NCBI GenBank assembly: GCA_043808235.1
Contig: JAZDFC010000061.1
Coordinates: forward strand, 1 to 64,000
DNA length: 64,000 bases
Direction of reading: 5' to 3'
DNA from: JAZDFC01 sp043808235
Lineage (GTDB): Bacteria > Bacteroidota > Ignavibacteria > Ignavibacteriales > Melioribacteraceae
Part shown: piece by piece, positions 1 to 9,048 of the stretch
How the letters are laid out: every line of letters begins with the position of its first letter
How positions within the stretch are numbered: position 1 is the first letter of the stretch
Translations under genes and position numbers: made by a program
The notes under the pieces: generated by a model
Database searches by the model: none
Seen by the model: only the letters and a program-made list of their open reading frames with translations
What the model was told of the DNA's origin: nothing

Positions 1-24
1 AATATTATTACCAGGATATAAAGT

Positions 25-378
25 ATGAATACCACAATGTATAGTCCGTCGCAAAACAGAACAACCGATCAATATGTAATTAAAGAAATTCTTGAAGCGA
101 CTCCTGAAAAATTATTGATCAAAGTATACGACTTTGCAATACTTCATTGCCAACGAAAGGATTTTGTTAAAACGAATAAAGCTATTCAAGTGCTTATAGA
201 CTCTTTGAGATTTGATACCGAGGAGATCCGTTCTGTTTCCATCGGACTGCTAAAACTTTATAAATATTGCCAGGAACAAAATAGAAAAAAACAATTTGAT
301 GAAGCTTATAAAATATTAACCGAATTAAGAAAATCATGGATCCAAATATTTACAACTAAAGATGTAAGTGTAAAATGA
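25..378 (+). CDS. fliS: flagellar export chaperone FliS
   Basis: This 117-residue protein matches FliS in length and character. FliS is a cytoplasmic helical chaperone that binds the C-terminus of flagellin and keeps it unpolymerised before export. The N-terminal region (about residues 15-40) has the family pattern of a short Tyr/Gln segment followed by an EATPEKLLIKVYD-like helix, and the rest is predicted helical. The start has an AGGATA ribosome binding site about eight bases upstream. The stop overlaps the start of fliD by four bases (ATGA), so the two are translationally coupled. The flagellin gene usually lies just upstream, which would be outside the window. Confidence 0.9.
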   Translation: MNTTMYSPSQNRTTDQYVIKEILEATPEKLLIKVYDFAILHCQRKDFVKTNKAIQVLIDSLRFDTEEIRSVSIGLLKLYKYCQEQNRKKQFDEAYKILTELRKSWIQIFTTKDVSVK

Positions 379-2138
379 GCGTTTTATCAACATCCGGAAT
401 TAATAGTTTAGTAAGTTCGTATATTTCTGCCGAAACACAGCGCAGGTTGGACCCACTTACTACAAAAAAGAGCAAGTATCAAAGTTTATCTTCGGCTTAT
501 GGTACTCTATCTTCCAAACTAAGTACACTTAAAAGTACTTTAACAACATTAAAATTAACCGGGAGCGAATCCGCTTTTTTAACTAAAAAAGCTTCTTCGT
601 CTGACTCGAGTTTTGTATCAGCTATTGCCACAAGTTCGGCTGCAAACAGTAGTTTTTCGTTAAGAGTATCTCAGTTGGCCAAAAGTGATGTTGCCCTATC
701 AAGCGATCTGGCCAGCGCGAGTATAAACGGTGTAACTACAGGCGCCCATGCTTTTACTATAAAAACAGGTGATGGAGAGACCGGGGAATTCTTAAGTAAT
801 ATAAGTGTAGATCTCGATGCTACGGATACTAATAAAGAGACTATGGAAAAAATTCGCAATGCTATAAATGCAGATCGCGCCGTAGTCACTTCAAATAGTA
901 TGAGCGGAACTTATTCCGGTGCAGCAGGCAAATTTACTGTGGATGTAGATGGGACAGAGCATGAAATTACGTATAATTCGGGCGAGTCATATGATAGTAT
1001 CATCACAAATTTGGTTGAGCAGATTAATGAAATATCCGGTGTAACAGCTGAAAAAGTTATTGATGGTTCAAATGTAAGTTTGAAAATCACCGTTACCGAT
1101 TCTTCAAAATATATTAGTATTGAAAATAGTACCGATACCGGGGATTTACTCGATTCTTCACATTTCAATATTGATGTTACTAAAGAAAAAGGTGCATCCG
1201 GAATCGTTAGTGCATCCGTATTTTCTCCTACTACAACTACCAGTCAATTTTCGCTTACAGCTAAAAACAGCGGACTCGATTATAGAATTAAAAGTTTACT
1301 GGATGCTGGCACTAGCACCGCACTTGATTCAATCGGAATGAATTTAGGATCAAGCCGTCCTACCTTTAGTCAGGTAGACGGAGCCGATACCGCCGGATTT
1401 GTTTATTCCGATATTACTGATTCCTCTAACCAGTTGAATGCAAAAATCCAGTTTAACGGATTAACAATTCAGAGAAATTCAAACGCTGTTTCCGATTTAG
1501 TTACCGGCGTAACATTTAATTTACAGAGCGTAATGAATGCTGCCGATAAAGATGTAAGCGTATCCATTCAAAATAATATTGATGAAAGTAAAACTCAGAT
1601 TCAAAAATTTATTGATAACTTTAATGCAGCCTACAGTTATCTTAGGACACAATCTTCAAATACAAATGGCACTCGTGGAGTTTTTTACGGCGACTCGAAT
1701 GCCATGTCTTTGAAAAATCTTTTTACTACTTACGGTTACACGCAAGTTTCCGGACTTAGTGCAGATAGTGTTAAATCTCTTACCGAAATCGGTATAACAT
1801 TCGATGTAAATGTCGGATTAAAAGTAAGCGATAATTCGCTTCTTGAGGATAAATTAACCAACAACATTGATGAAGTTGAGGCTTTATTCAATTCTACAGA
1901 TGGAATTGCGAATTCCTTGTATAATTCAATCAATCCTTATCTTGGAAGCGCCGGGTATATATCGACCACACAAACATCATTGAATAATAATGTAAGAAAT
2001 ATAAGTAGTCGAATAAGTACGATAAATACAAGTATTAATAAAAGCGCGGATACATTGCGCAAACGTTACGATCAACTTTTATCGCAACTTGCCGAATTAT
2101 ATTCATCTCAATCATATCTTTCTTCATTGAGCGGTTAA
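375..2138 (+). CDS. fliD: flagellar filament cap protein FliD (HAP2)
   Basis: FliD forms the cap at the filament tip and promotes flagellin assembly outside the cell. The 587-residue product has the usual architecture. An N-terminal FliD_N segment starts SGINSLVSSYISAE and is followed by a heptad-rich helix. A large Ser/Thr-rich variable domain spans about 100-330. A C-terminal FliD_C segment (about 350-585) ends in a coiled coil with SINKSADTLRKRYDQLL. There is no signal peptide, as expected for flagellar type III export. It overlaps fliS by four bases and is followed after 11 bases by the next small gene. Length and both termini fit a complete protein. Confidence 0.93.
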   Translation: MSVLSTSGINSLVSSYISAETQRRLDPLTTKKSKYQSLSSAYGTLSSKLSTLKSTLTTLKLTGSESAFLTKKASSSDSSFVSAIATSSAANSSFSLRVSQLAKSDVALSSDLASASINGVTTGAHAFTIKTGDGETGEFLSNISVDLDATDTNKETMEKIRNAINADRAVVTSNSMSGTYSGAAGKFTVDVDGTEHEITYNSGESYDSIITNLVEQINEISGVTAEKVIDGSNVSLKITVTDSSKYISIENSTDTGDLLDSSHFNIDVTKEKGASGIVSASVFSPTTTTSQFSLTAKNSGLDYRIKSLLDAGTSTALDSIGMNLGSSRPTFSQVDGADTAGFVYSDITDSSNQLNAKIQFNGLTIQRNSNAVSDLVTGVTFNLQSVMNAADKDVSVSIQNNIDESKTQIQKFIDNFNAAYSYLRTQSSNTNGTRGVFYGDSNAMSLKNLFTTYGYTQVSGLSADSVKSLTEIGITFDVNVGLKVSDNSLLEDKLTNNIDEVEALFNSTDGIANSLYNSINPYLGSAGYISTTQTSLNNNVRNISSRISTINTSINKSADTLRKRYDQLLSQLAELYSSQSYLSSLSG

Positions 2139-2149
2139 GGATACATAAT

Positions 2150-2482
2150 ATGCAAGAATTAATTACTGATGAGATAACCGATTTAAAAAACCAACTGTTG
2201 ACAGTAGTTACGTATATGGATAACTTTGAAGAGAACCATATGAAAACTCCGGGTAATCTTACGAGGATGATGGCAAGTATAAAAGCGGCTCATTCACAAA
2301 TGCAGAAAGATTATTCAAAAGAGGCTCTTGAAAAGTATAATCCGGAATTAAATTTTTATATTAAACAAATTGCCGAAAAGTTCGATAATATGATTGAACA
2401 AAAAATTGTTGAACGTGATAATACGGCAACGGCAATTAGAGAATTAGTAAATCGTCAAAAAATAGCAATATATCAGAGGTAA
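2150..2482 (+). CDS. small helical protein of the flagellar operon (FliT-like position)
   Basis: I do not recognise this 110-residue protein by motif. It is strongly helical and charged, without signal peptide or membrane segment. It sits between fliD and a flgM-like gene, 11 bases after fliD and three bases before the next start. FliT, the chaperone for FliD, commonly occupies this place after fliS and is a small helical protein, so a FliT-type export-chaperone role is a reasonable guess. That guess rests on context and size only. It could also be a FlgN-like chaperone for hook-filament junction proteins. Confidence 0.65.
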   Translation: MQELITDEITDLKNQLLTVVTYMDNFEENHMKTPGNLTRMMASIKAAHSQMQKDYSKEALEKYNPELNFYIKQIAEKFDNMIEQKIVERDNTATAIRELVNRQKIAIYQR

Positions 2483-2485
2483 ATC

Positions 2486-2752
2486 ATGAATGTAAATAGT
2501 GTAGGTAATCAGCTAACCCCGTTAAACGGAAAGCCGAATTATAACTATACTAAGACTCAGGGATTGGAGGAAGGAGAAAAAAGGGACAAGATAGAAATTT
2601 CTCAGGAGGCAAAACTGTTGAACAGTCAAAAAGTTGATGGTAAAGATCTCCAAAAGATCAAGGAAAAGATCGCATTCGGTTATTATAACACCGATGAAGT
2701 TCTTAGTAAAGTTTCTGAATTAATTCTTAAAGAAATTAAGAATTTGGAGTAA
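2486..2752 (+). CDS. flgM: FlgM-like anti-sigma-28 factor
   Basis: FlgM holds the flagellar sigma factor FliA inactive until the hook is finished and FlgM is exported. The 88-residue product has the family layout. There is a disordered polar N-terminus, then a DKIEIS-type segment (about residues 35-42), which matches the D-x-V-x-I-S pattern found before the sigma-binding helices. The final 30 residues match the I-x-x-G-x-Y-x-x-D-x-V segment (IAFGYYNTDEVLSKV). It is the last gene of the flagellar operon and precedes a hairpin terminator. Its presence implies a FliA regulon, in line with the FliA-type promoter found near 31.6 kb. Assignment is by motif and context. Confidence 0.75.
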   Translation: MNVNSVGNQLTPLNGKPNYNYTKTQGLEEGEKRDKIEISQEAKLLNSQKVDGKDLQKIKEKIAFGYYNTDEVLSKVSELILKEIKNLE

Positions 2753-2770
2753 GATTTAAATTCAGCTCGG

Positions 2771-2801
2771 GACCGGGCCATGCCCGGTCTCCTTTCCTTT
2801 C
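2771..2801 (+). terminator. hairpin terminator after the flagellar operon
   Basis: An eight-base-pair perfect GC-rich stem (GACCGGGC paired with GCCCGGTC, loop CAT, 2771-2789) is followed by a pyrimidine-rich, T-biased tract. It lies 18 bases after the flgM-like stop. The T tract is interrupted by C residues, so termination strength is uncertain. Confidence 0.7.
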
Positions 2802-2920
2802 AAAGAGCCATATCCATCTGGCTATCCGGTTAGTCATTTATTTGTATTTTTTTTTTGAATTAAGTAAAATTTATTCGAAGATTAGAGTAAATTTGTATCA
2901 AGTTTTTTTAAGAGACCTGA

Positions 2921-3613
2921 TTGCCAAACGAAATTCAAAATAATAAACTTTTATTGCTGGGAAAGATGGCTGCCGGACTTGCCCACGAAATCCGGAATCC
3001 GCTTTCGGCAATAAAGCTAAATCTAAATTACCTCGGAATGATTGACGGGGAAACGGCAAATGAATCTCGTGAGTGTATTGGTTCTGCGCTCGAAGCAGTT
3101 GAGAGAATCCAGCAGTTAATAGATTCGACACTTGAATTCTCTCGTACTAAACACAAGACTTCGGTTAGTTGTTCCATTAACTCAGTAGTAAATGAAGCCG
3201 TTAATTTTATGACCAGTACGGCTCATAAAAAAAATGTGAATATCGAAATTCACCTCGATGAAAATTTGCCGGAATTGAAAATTCATAAAAACAAATTACT
3301 GCAAGTATTTTCAAATCTCATTACGAATGCCATCGAAGCCAGCTCCAAAAGCGATATTATAAAAATCCGATCCTATATGGATAATGAAAGAAACATTGTT
3401 CTTGCGGTTGAGGATACAGGTATTGGAATTAAGCAAGAAGACCAACATAAAATATTTGAGGAATTTTTTACAAGCAAACAAAATGGTACGGGCATTGGAT
3501 TAAGTGTTTGTAAAAGAATTCTCGAAGAATACGACGCTGAAATTCATTTCACGAGCGCGGAAGGCGTTGGAACAACATTTAATATAGTATTCCCCAAAAA
3601 TTCCTTTGAGTAA
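2921..3613 (+). CDS. soluble sensor histidine kinase without input domain (FlgS/NtrB type)
   Basis: This 230-residue kinase starts almost directly at its HisKA helix. The phosphoacceptor His lies in GLAHEIRNPLSAIKLNL (about residue 22). An HATPase_c domain follows, with the N box (NLITNAIEAS, about 138), the G1 box (EDTGIGI, about 168) and a G2 box (GTGIGLSVCKRI, about 192). No PAS, GAF or membrane segment precedes it. The TTG start is forced, because an in-frame TGA lies immediately upstream. It ends five bases before an NtrC-type regulator gene and is surely its partner. Next to flagellar genes this resembles the FlgS/FlgR or FleS/FleR pairs that switch on sigma-54 flagellar genes; the link to motility is inferred from position. 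Confidence 0.88.
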   Translation: MPNEIQNNKLLLLGKMAAGLAHEIRNPLSAIKLNLNYLGMIDGETANESRECIGSALEAVERIQQLIDSTLEFSRTKHKTSVSCSINSVVNEAVNFMTSTAHKKNVNIEIHLDENLPELKIHKNKLLQVFSNLITNAIEASSKSDIIKIRSYMDNERNIVLAVEDTGIGIKQEDQHKIFEEFFTSKQNGTGIGLSVCKRILEEYDAEIHFTSAEGVGTTFNIVFPKNSFE

Positions 3614-3618
3614 ACAAT

Positions 3619-5010
3619 ATGATCCCTAAGATTCTTCTTGTTGATGATGATAACCTTGTGTGTTTATCTCTAAAAAAAGTTTTAGTTAAGCTTGGTTATG
3701 AAGTAGAGATTTGCATGGACGGCGGGAAAGTTTTTGAATTTTTAGAACGAGTCCAGCCCGATATTATTCTGCTCGATATTTATCTAACTACTCACAATGG
3801 ATTAGATATACTTAAGGCTCTTCAAGAAAAATATTTTGATATTCCTGTAATTATGATCACTGCTTACTCGGATGTAAAGATTGCTGTTACGGCAATGAAA
3901 TTGGGCGCCTTCGATTTCTTACTGAAACCGCTTGAGTTAGATCAGCTTCAGATGATTTTAACAAAATGTTTGAACCACTTAAATCTCAGAAAGGAAGTTG
4001 AAAAGCTACACAACGTTCTTACCGAAGATACGATGAGCAGGGAGTTCTTCGGACAAAGCAAATCGATTGTAAAAGCATTGAACACCGTGGAAAAACTTGC
4101 CAAGAGCGATGATACAACAATTTTAATTGAAGGTGAAAGTGGCACCGGTAAAGAATTGGTAGCAAAGTATATTCATCAATGCAGCCCAAGAAAAGATAAA
4201 GTATTTATTTCTATTAACTGCGGTTCAATCCCCAAAGAACTTGCCGAGAGTGAATTGTTCGGTTATGAAAAAGGCGCTTTTACTGGCGCTGCTCAAAAAA
4301 CCAAATTAGGGAAATTTGAACTTGCCGACGCCGGGACGATACTTCTCGATGAAGTGGGTGAATTGAGTCCCGATATACAAGTTAAGTTATTGAGAGTATT
4401 ACAGGAGAGAAAATTTTACCGTGTTGGCGGCGAGAAAGAAGTATCTGTCAATGTTCGAGTTATTGCCGCAACAAACCGTAGTCTCGAAAACGAAGTAAAG
4501 GAAGGCCGGTTCCGGGAAGATTTATTTTATCGGCTTCATGTAGCTACAATCTTGATACCACCGCTTCGCGAAAGGAAAGAAGATATTTCCAGACTTGCAT
4601 TCTCTTTTATGCAGGCTTATGCCCGTAAGTTTGATAAGAACATTAAACGGATTAACGAGGATGCTTTAAAACTTTTGGAGAATCAATACTGGCGCGGTAA
4701 CGTGCGAGAATTAAAGAACGCCGTTGAAAGAGCTGTGCTTATGATGGATGGCGATGAAGTAAAAGAATATAATTTTGATTTTCTGAAAGTGACCGGCGCT
4801 CAAGACCAACAATCAGTTGATGAGTTTATTCTTAAAATCCCCCACAAAGGGATAAAAATTGATGCGGTGTTGAAATCATTGATACTAAAAACGCTTGATA
4901 TAACTAAAGGGAATCAGGTGCAAGCTGCTAAAGTGTTGGGGCTTTCAAGATCGAAACTACGTTATAGAATGGAACAACTTGGAATTGAAATTACGAAGCA
5001 AATTCATTAA
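3619..5010 (+). CDS. sigma-54-dependent response regulator (NtrC/FlgR family)
   Basis: This 463-residue activator has three domains. The receiver (1-120) has the acidic DDD pocket near the start, the phosphorylated Asp in ILLDIYL (about residue 53) and the conserved KPLE lysine near 106. The AAA+ domain (about 143-375) carries Walker A GESGTGKE, the sigma-54-binding GAFTGA loop, Walker B LLDEVGEL and an arginine-finger region. The C-terminal Fis-type helix-turn-helix includes QAAKVLGLSRSKLRYRM. It acts by phosphorylation-driven oligomerisation and ATP-dependent remodelling of sigma-54 polymerase. The kinase gene lies five bases upstream. Its last 20 bases overlap the convergent next gene. Confidence 0.95.
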   Translation: MIPKILLVDDDNLVCLSLKKVLVKLGYEVEICMDGGKVFEFLERVQPDIILLDIYLTTHNGLDILKALQEKYFDIPVIMITAYSDVKIAVTAMKLGAFDFLLKPLELDQLQMILTKCLNHLNLRKEVEKLHNVLTEDTMSREFFGQSKSIVKALNTVEKLAKSDDTTILIEGESGTGKELVAKYIHQCSPRKDKVFISINCGSIPKELAESELFGYEKGAFTGAAQKTKLGKFELADAGTILLDEVGELSPDIQVKLLRVLQERKFYRVGGEKEVSVNVRVIAATNRSLENEVKEGRFREDLFYRLHVATILIPPLRERKEDISRLAFSFMQAYARKFDKNIKRINEDALKLLENQYWRGNVRELKNAVERAVLMMDGDEVKEYNFDFLKVTGAQDQQSVDEFILKIPHKGIKIDAVLKSLILKTLDITKGNQVQAAKVLGLSRSKLRYRMEQLGIEITKQIH

Positions 5011-6577
5011 TTCTTTTTAACAGCGGAAGTGTAAATGTAATGTTTGTACCTCTGCCTATCTCGGATACGATGCTGATCTTTCCGCCTTGTTTTTCAATCT
5101 GCTCTTTGCACAACCTTAATCCGAGACCGCTCCCTCTTTCCTCGGCAGTGCCGTTGGTTGATACATTATAGAGATCATCCAAAATTAAATTTATTTGTTC
5201 GTTTTTTAGTCCAACGCCTGTGTCTTCAACCGATACTATCGCAAAGCCTTCATCGCTTTCAGCAGATAATTTTATATAACCGCATCGCTTTGTAAACTTT
5301 ATTGCGTTCGAGAGCAGGTTTTGGAAAATGGACGAAATCATTATCGGGTCGGAATAAATTTCAAGAAAGTGATCGATAGTATTTGTAAGTAAAATTTCTT
5401 TTTTTGCCAGCGCAATTGACATTACCTCGGTTACTTTTTCCACAATCATGAATAGATTAATTGGCTGCGGATGTAACTCGATTTTACCGCCCTGTAGCTT
5501 AGCCCATTGTAACAAGGTTTCCATCAAATCGTAAATATTTTTTGCTGATGAATTGATATGCGAAAGGTATGAATGCAATGTTTCCGGATCAAGCTGAGAA
5601 AATTCTTCTAATAACAAATCTGAAAAACCAAGGAGGGCGTTAAATGGGCTGCGTAAATCATGAGCAATTATCGACATCATTTTGTCTTTGCTTGTATTAA
5701 GTTCTCTCAGTTGGTTCTCCGAAACATGCAAAAGCGAAATGGTTTTTTCTAATTCATTGGTTTTAGTTTCGAGAAGTTCTTGTTTATTTTCTAATTGTAC
5801 AAAGTTTTCTTTTAATTCCCGGCTGATTTTTGTTTTTTCGGTTATGTCATGTGCGTTGATTACAATACCATTAATCAGTTCATCTTCGAGAAGATTGTTG
5901 GTCATTACTTCAAGATAAATCCACGAGCCGTTCTTATGTTTGAATCTGAATTCCGGTATTTCAGAATGTCCGGCATTGTTAATAATTAACAGGAAATTAT
6001 CCCAAACGGGATTGCAATCCTCTTCATGAATACGATTAAAAACATTCGTCCCGATAATTTCAGCAGGCCGGTATCCCAATACATTTTTTACTGATTCACT
6101 ACAATATTTTACTTTGCCTTCCGCATCCAATACGGCAATTATATCACGTGAAAACTGAACCAATTTTTTAAACTTCTGCTCGCTCTCTTTTAATTTTCTC
6201 TCCATATCTTTTTTGAACAAAGCCATGGTTATAGCCGCATGCAGTTCTCTTTCTTTTATTGGTTTAAGTATATATCCGAATGGTTCAATCAGTTTTGCTC
6301 TTTCAATGCTATTATCGTCGGAGTATGAAGTAATGAAAATAACCGGAATATCAAGTTCGCTCTTAAGTAAACCGGCGGCCTGTATGCCGTCTTCATCGCC
6401 ATCAAGCATAATATCCATTAAAACTAAATCGGGATTATCACGGTAGGCAGCTTTGATAGCCTCTTTGGCTGAAGTTACAATAGCGCAAACAGAATAACCC
6501 AAACTCATCAGTACCTTGTTAATAAAGGTAGCTGTAATGATTTCATCTTCGACAACCATTATGTTGATTTTGGGCAT
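4991..6577 (-). CDS. response regulator-PAS-histidine kinase hybrid
   Basis: The 528-residue protein begins with a receiver domain (about 1-120): VVEDE acidic pocket, phosphorylatable Asp in LVLMDIML, and the KPI lysine. A PAS domain follows (about 135-255, FSRDIIAVLDAEG and a PAC-like end). Then comes a coiled-coil linker (about 260-300) and a HisKA domain with the His in IIAHDLRSPFNALLGF (about 305). The HATPase_c domain (NLLSNAIKF, EDTGVGL, GSGLGLRLC) ends the protein. No membrane segment is visible, so it is cytoplasmic. I chose ATG 6577 over an upstream TTG (6592), because AAGGATA lies at ribosome-binding distance and the receiver starts there. Its 3' end overlaps the sigma-54 regulator tail to tail. 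Signal and target are unknown. Confidence 0.92.
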   Translation of the reverse strand: MPKINIMVVEDEIITATFINKVLMSLGYSVCAIVTSAKEAIKAAYRDNPDLVLMDIMLDGDEDGIQAAGLLKSELDIPVIFITSYSDDNSIERAKLIEPFGYILKPIKERELHAAITMALFKKDMERKLKESEQKFKKLVQFSRDIIAVLDAEGKVKYCSESVKNVLGYRPAEIIGTNVFNRIHEEDCNPVWDNFLLIINNAGHSEIPEFRFKHKNGSWIYLEVMTNNLLEDELINGIVINAHDITEKTKISRELKENFVQLENKQELLETKTNELEKTISLLHVSENQLRELNTSKDKMMSIIAHDLRSPFNALLGFSDLLLEEFSQLDPETLHSYLSHINSSAKNIYDLMETLLQWAKLQGGKIELHPQPINLFMIVEKVTEVMSIALAKKEILLTNTIDHFLEIYSDPIMISSIFQNLLSNAIKFTKRCGYIKLSAESDEGFAIVSVEDTGVGLKNEQINLILDDLYNVSTNGTAEERGSGLGLRLCKEQIEKQGGKISIVSEIGRGTNITFTLPLLKRINEFAS

Positions 6578-6745
6578 TATTATCCTTGGCAATAATTGTA
6601 CTTTTCTAAATTTATTATCGAACTGCGGGAAGTAAATTTTAATTACGAGAAGGGTAATATTTGATGCCCCGAATCAAGCTGGAAAGCAAACATGAGTTTG
6701 GATCAGTAAAAATTCTAAAACGTTCAATTAAAATGGAAATCGATG

Positions 6746-7735
6746 TTATTTCAAATAACTTATTGCGTATTCCAATTGTTTATCAATAAGATTATCAACA
6801 TCCATCTCAGTCTGGGTAATTATTGTATCCGGCGGTACCCCTTTCCATTCAATCATTTCTCCATTAAGGCGTTTAAAATATGCAGTTGGAATTCGAATTT
6901 CTTTTCCGCTGGGTAATAAGAATTCCTTTGTTGATCCGCCGCCTCCTCCTGTTGTTGTGCCAACGATAATTACATTATTAGCAGATCCCATCATATCGAC
7001 GAATACTTCAGAAGCGCTAAAACTTGCACCATTTATTAGTACGACTACCGGATTAGCATAATGGTTTTCAGAGTTTGGTTCAACTGTCCATGGCCAAGCA
7101 TCCCCGTCTTTATTAAACGCATTTCCTGTCACTGATTCATCGATAAAATAGGAAACAATATGATCGGTCATTGTTGTCCTGCCGCCGATATTATTGCGTA
7201 CATCGATGATTATTCCTTTCGTACCCGCAAAATATTTCATGATCAAATCGAAGTCATTAATCCAGCTGCCTTTTTCGAATGTAGTGAAGTGAACATAACC
7301 AATATTGCCGGGAAGAATTTCGTATTCAATGCGATCATTACCTGCGAATTTGAATTGAGCATTAAGATACTTGTTCACGACTTCGGGACTAAATGATCTG
7401 CTATCACTTTCTCTTTCCCACAAGTACGTAATTATCGGGTAACCGCCTTCGGTAAAAAGTTCAATCTGTGCATCCTTAAATTCACGGAACATTTTGTAAA
7501 AGATCGTAAGAATTTCATCACCGGTTGAGTTTTGAACCTGTGATTTGTAATAGGTATAAACGGAATCCCAATTTATATTCTTGTATTGTAAAAACGGATA
7601 ATTATCTTTTATAATCTGCGAGACTGTTTCGAAATCCTGCATGTTGTAATTCACCGCGGGTTCATCAACAAACAAATCGCCGCAGCCGGAAATGAAAATC
7701 AAAAGAAGCGCGATAAAATATTTTGTAGTTTTCAT
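6746..7735 (-). CDS. S41 family peptidase lipoprotein
   Basis: The 329-residue product starts with a lipoprotein signal (charged MKTTK, hydrophobic stretch, lipobox ISGC with Cys about 18), so it is probably anchored in the periplasm or outer membrane. The C-terminal half is an S41 (tail-specific or C-terminal-processing) peptidase domain. IGYVHFTTF and GIIIDVRNNIGG are family strands, and the nucleophile serine lies in NGASFSASEVF (about residue 240). A glycine run (TTGGGGGS) follows. No PDZ domain is visible, which is typical of the tricorn-like S41 enzymes of Bacteroidetes. It lies three bases downstream of an outer-membrane protein gene, forming a two-gene operon. The substrate is unknown. 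Confidence 0.85.
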   Translation of the reverse strand: MKTTKYFIALLLIFISGCGDLFVDEPAVNYNMQDFETVSQIIKDNYPFLQYKNINWDSVYTYYKSQVQNSTGDEILTIFYKMFREFKDAQIELFTEGGYPIITYLWERESDSRSFSPEVVNKYLNAQFKFAGNDRIEYEILPGNIGYVHFTTFEKGSWINDFDLIMKYFAGTKGIIIDVRNNIGGRTTMTDHIVSYFIDESVTGNAFNKDGDAWPWTVEPNSENHYANPVVVLINGASFSASEVFVDMMGSANNVIIVGTTTGGGGGSTKEFLLPSGKEIRIPTAYFKRLNGEMIEWKGVPPDTIITQTEMDVDNLIDKQLEYAISYLK

Positions 7736-7738
7736 ATA

Positions 7739-8530
7739 TTAAAATGAATAACGAAGAGTTAGTAAGAAATTATCGTTTGTTGAAATAAAGTAATCCCATG
7801 CATTGATATTCGTAATGCTCAGTTTGTAACCAAGCGAAGAAGAGAATCCTTTGTATATTTTATAATTGACTGAAAGCGCGAATGAAGTTCTTAATCCAGA
7901 AAATAAAGATAAAAATTTCACGGGATGCTCTTCACCTTCACGCGGATCGACAAACTTTCCGCCGAGTGAAATCAAACTTGTATATAGCGAACTTTCCACA
8001 CTGAAACGGTTATTGATTGGAACAAACATATCGGTTCGCGCTCCAAGTGAAAATAAGAATGCTGCAGAATAAGCATCGAATAATCCAAGTCCTCCGTCGG
8101 CAATATTCTGGTTACGGTAGTGCACAAAAATCTCCGGATTCGGTCCGAGAAAGAATTGAAAATCCCGATCAAACAACCTGAAACTTCCGAGAGAATACAA
8201 ATAGGAAAAATTAAATGAAAGTTCTGTTACTTCGGCGGTTGCATTATTATCGTTGTCCACGCCGGCAAGATTAATACCTTCGAGTGAAATATTTACAATG
8301 CGCGAATCATAAGCCTGCGACCACTCTAAATTGAATGATGAAGTCCAGCCGGAGTATTTTTGTTTCGACAGAAACTCATCCTTTACAACAATGTAACTTA
8401 GACCGGCTTTTACTGAAATGCTGGATGAAGAACCCAGACAATGGTGGAGTGAATCCTGCGCAAATAAATTTAAAGTCAGAGCGCTGAAAACAATCAAGGT
8501 AATAATTAGCGGAAATTTTTTCATAGTCAT
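7739..8530 (-). CDS. predicted outer-membrane beta-barrel protein
   Basis: I do not recognise the family. The 263-residue product has a clear signal peptide (MKKFPLIITLIVFSALTLNLFAQ). The body alternates polar and hydrophobic residues, as in short beta-strands, and the sequence ends LTLRYSF with a terminal phenylalanine. Together these indicate a small outer-membrane barrel. Two in-frame ATG codons (8530 and 8524) are possible; the second gives a more usual signal peptide. It is the first gene of a pair with the S41 peptidase, three bases apart, so the two may act together at the envelope. Confidence 0.75.
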   Translation of the reverse strand: MTMKKFPLIITLIVFSALTLNLFAQDSLHHCLGSSSSISVKAGLSYIVVKDEFLSKQKYSGWTSSFNLEWSQAYDSRIVNISLEGINLAGVDNDNNATAEVTELSFNFSYLYSLGSFRLFDRDFQFFLGPNPEIFVHYRNQNIADGGLGLFDAYSAAFLFSLGARTDMFVPINNRFSVESSLYTSLISLGGKFVDPREGEEHPVKFLSLFSGLRTSFALSVNYKIYKGFSSSLGYKLSITNINAWDYFISTNDNFLLTLRYSF

Positions 8531-8645
8531 AAATTATTGGGAGTAAATATTTTGTCTTGCGTGAAAATCTGGAATACAAACTATAGAATCAACAAAAATA
8601 TTCAATTACTTTTTTTTACTTCCGGATAAATGTAATAATAATGCC

Positions 8646-9008
8646 TCATTTACTAATCAGTAATTTTAAAGCGTAGATCAATAGAAATACGGCAAAAACT
8701 TTTTTTAGAATTGTGTCAGGAAGATTAACCGCAAATTTTGAAGATATATAGCTTCCAATTACAAATGTAACCACCATAATCAAAACGGCTTTTAAATTAA
8801 TAAAGCCGGCTTTATAATAATTCATTACTGCTAATATTCCAATTGGAAGCAGCAATAAACCAAGAGAGGTTCCCTGCGCTGCCTTCTGTGAATATCCAAG
8901 AAGTCCAACCAGCATCGGAATTATTATTATACCGCCTCCGATACCCAGCATGCCGCTTAATAATCCTGCTGCTAATCCAATAATTAATAATGTTATAGTT
9001 TCCTGCAT
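8646..9008 (-). CDS. half-length TauE/SafE-type membrane protein
   Basis: This 120-residue integral membrane protein contains one TauE/SafE (DUF81) repeat with about four helices. The glycine-rich family motif LSGMLGIGGGIIIIPML lies in the first helix pair, followed by a QGTSLGLLLLP segment. Full TauE exporters have two such repeats and about 250 residues, so this is a half-size version that would have to dimerise. Such half proteins occur in other bacteria and need not be broken. I see no second half or frameshift around it. It is probably an anion or sulfur-compound permease; substrate unknown. Confidence 0.78.
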   Translation of the reverse strand: MQETITLLIIGLAAGLLSGMLGIGGGIIIIPMLVGLLGYSQKAAQGTSLGLLLLPIGILAVMNYYKAGFINLKAVLIMVVTFVIGSYISSKFAVNLPDTILKKVFAVFLLIYALKLLISK

Positions 9009-9048
9009 ATTCCACCGTCTTTAAATTAATGAAAATCACAACTACAAA

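Noticed and set aside
2921..3613. Histidine kinase gene with sensor domain lost by frameshift
   Set aside because: The upstream 160 bases are AT-rich with a terminator and show no coding pattern in any frame, so a naturally short kinase is more likely.
8646..9008. Truncated TauE pseudogene
   Set aside because: Half-length TauE proteins are known, the frame is intact, and no second-half remnant is adjacent.
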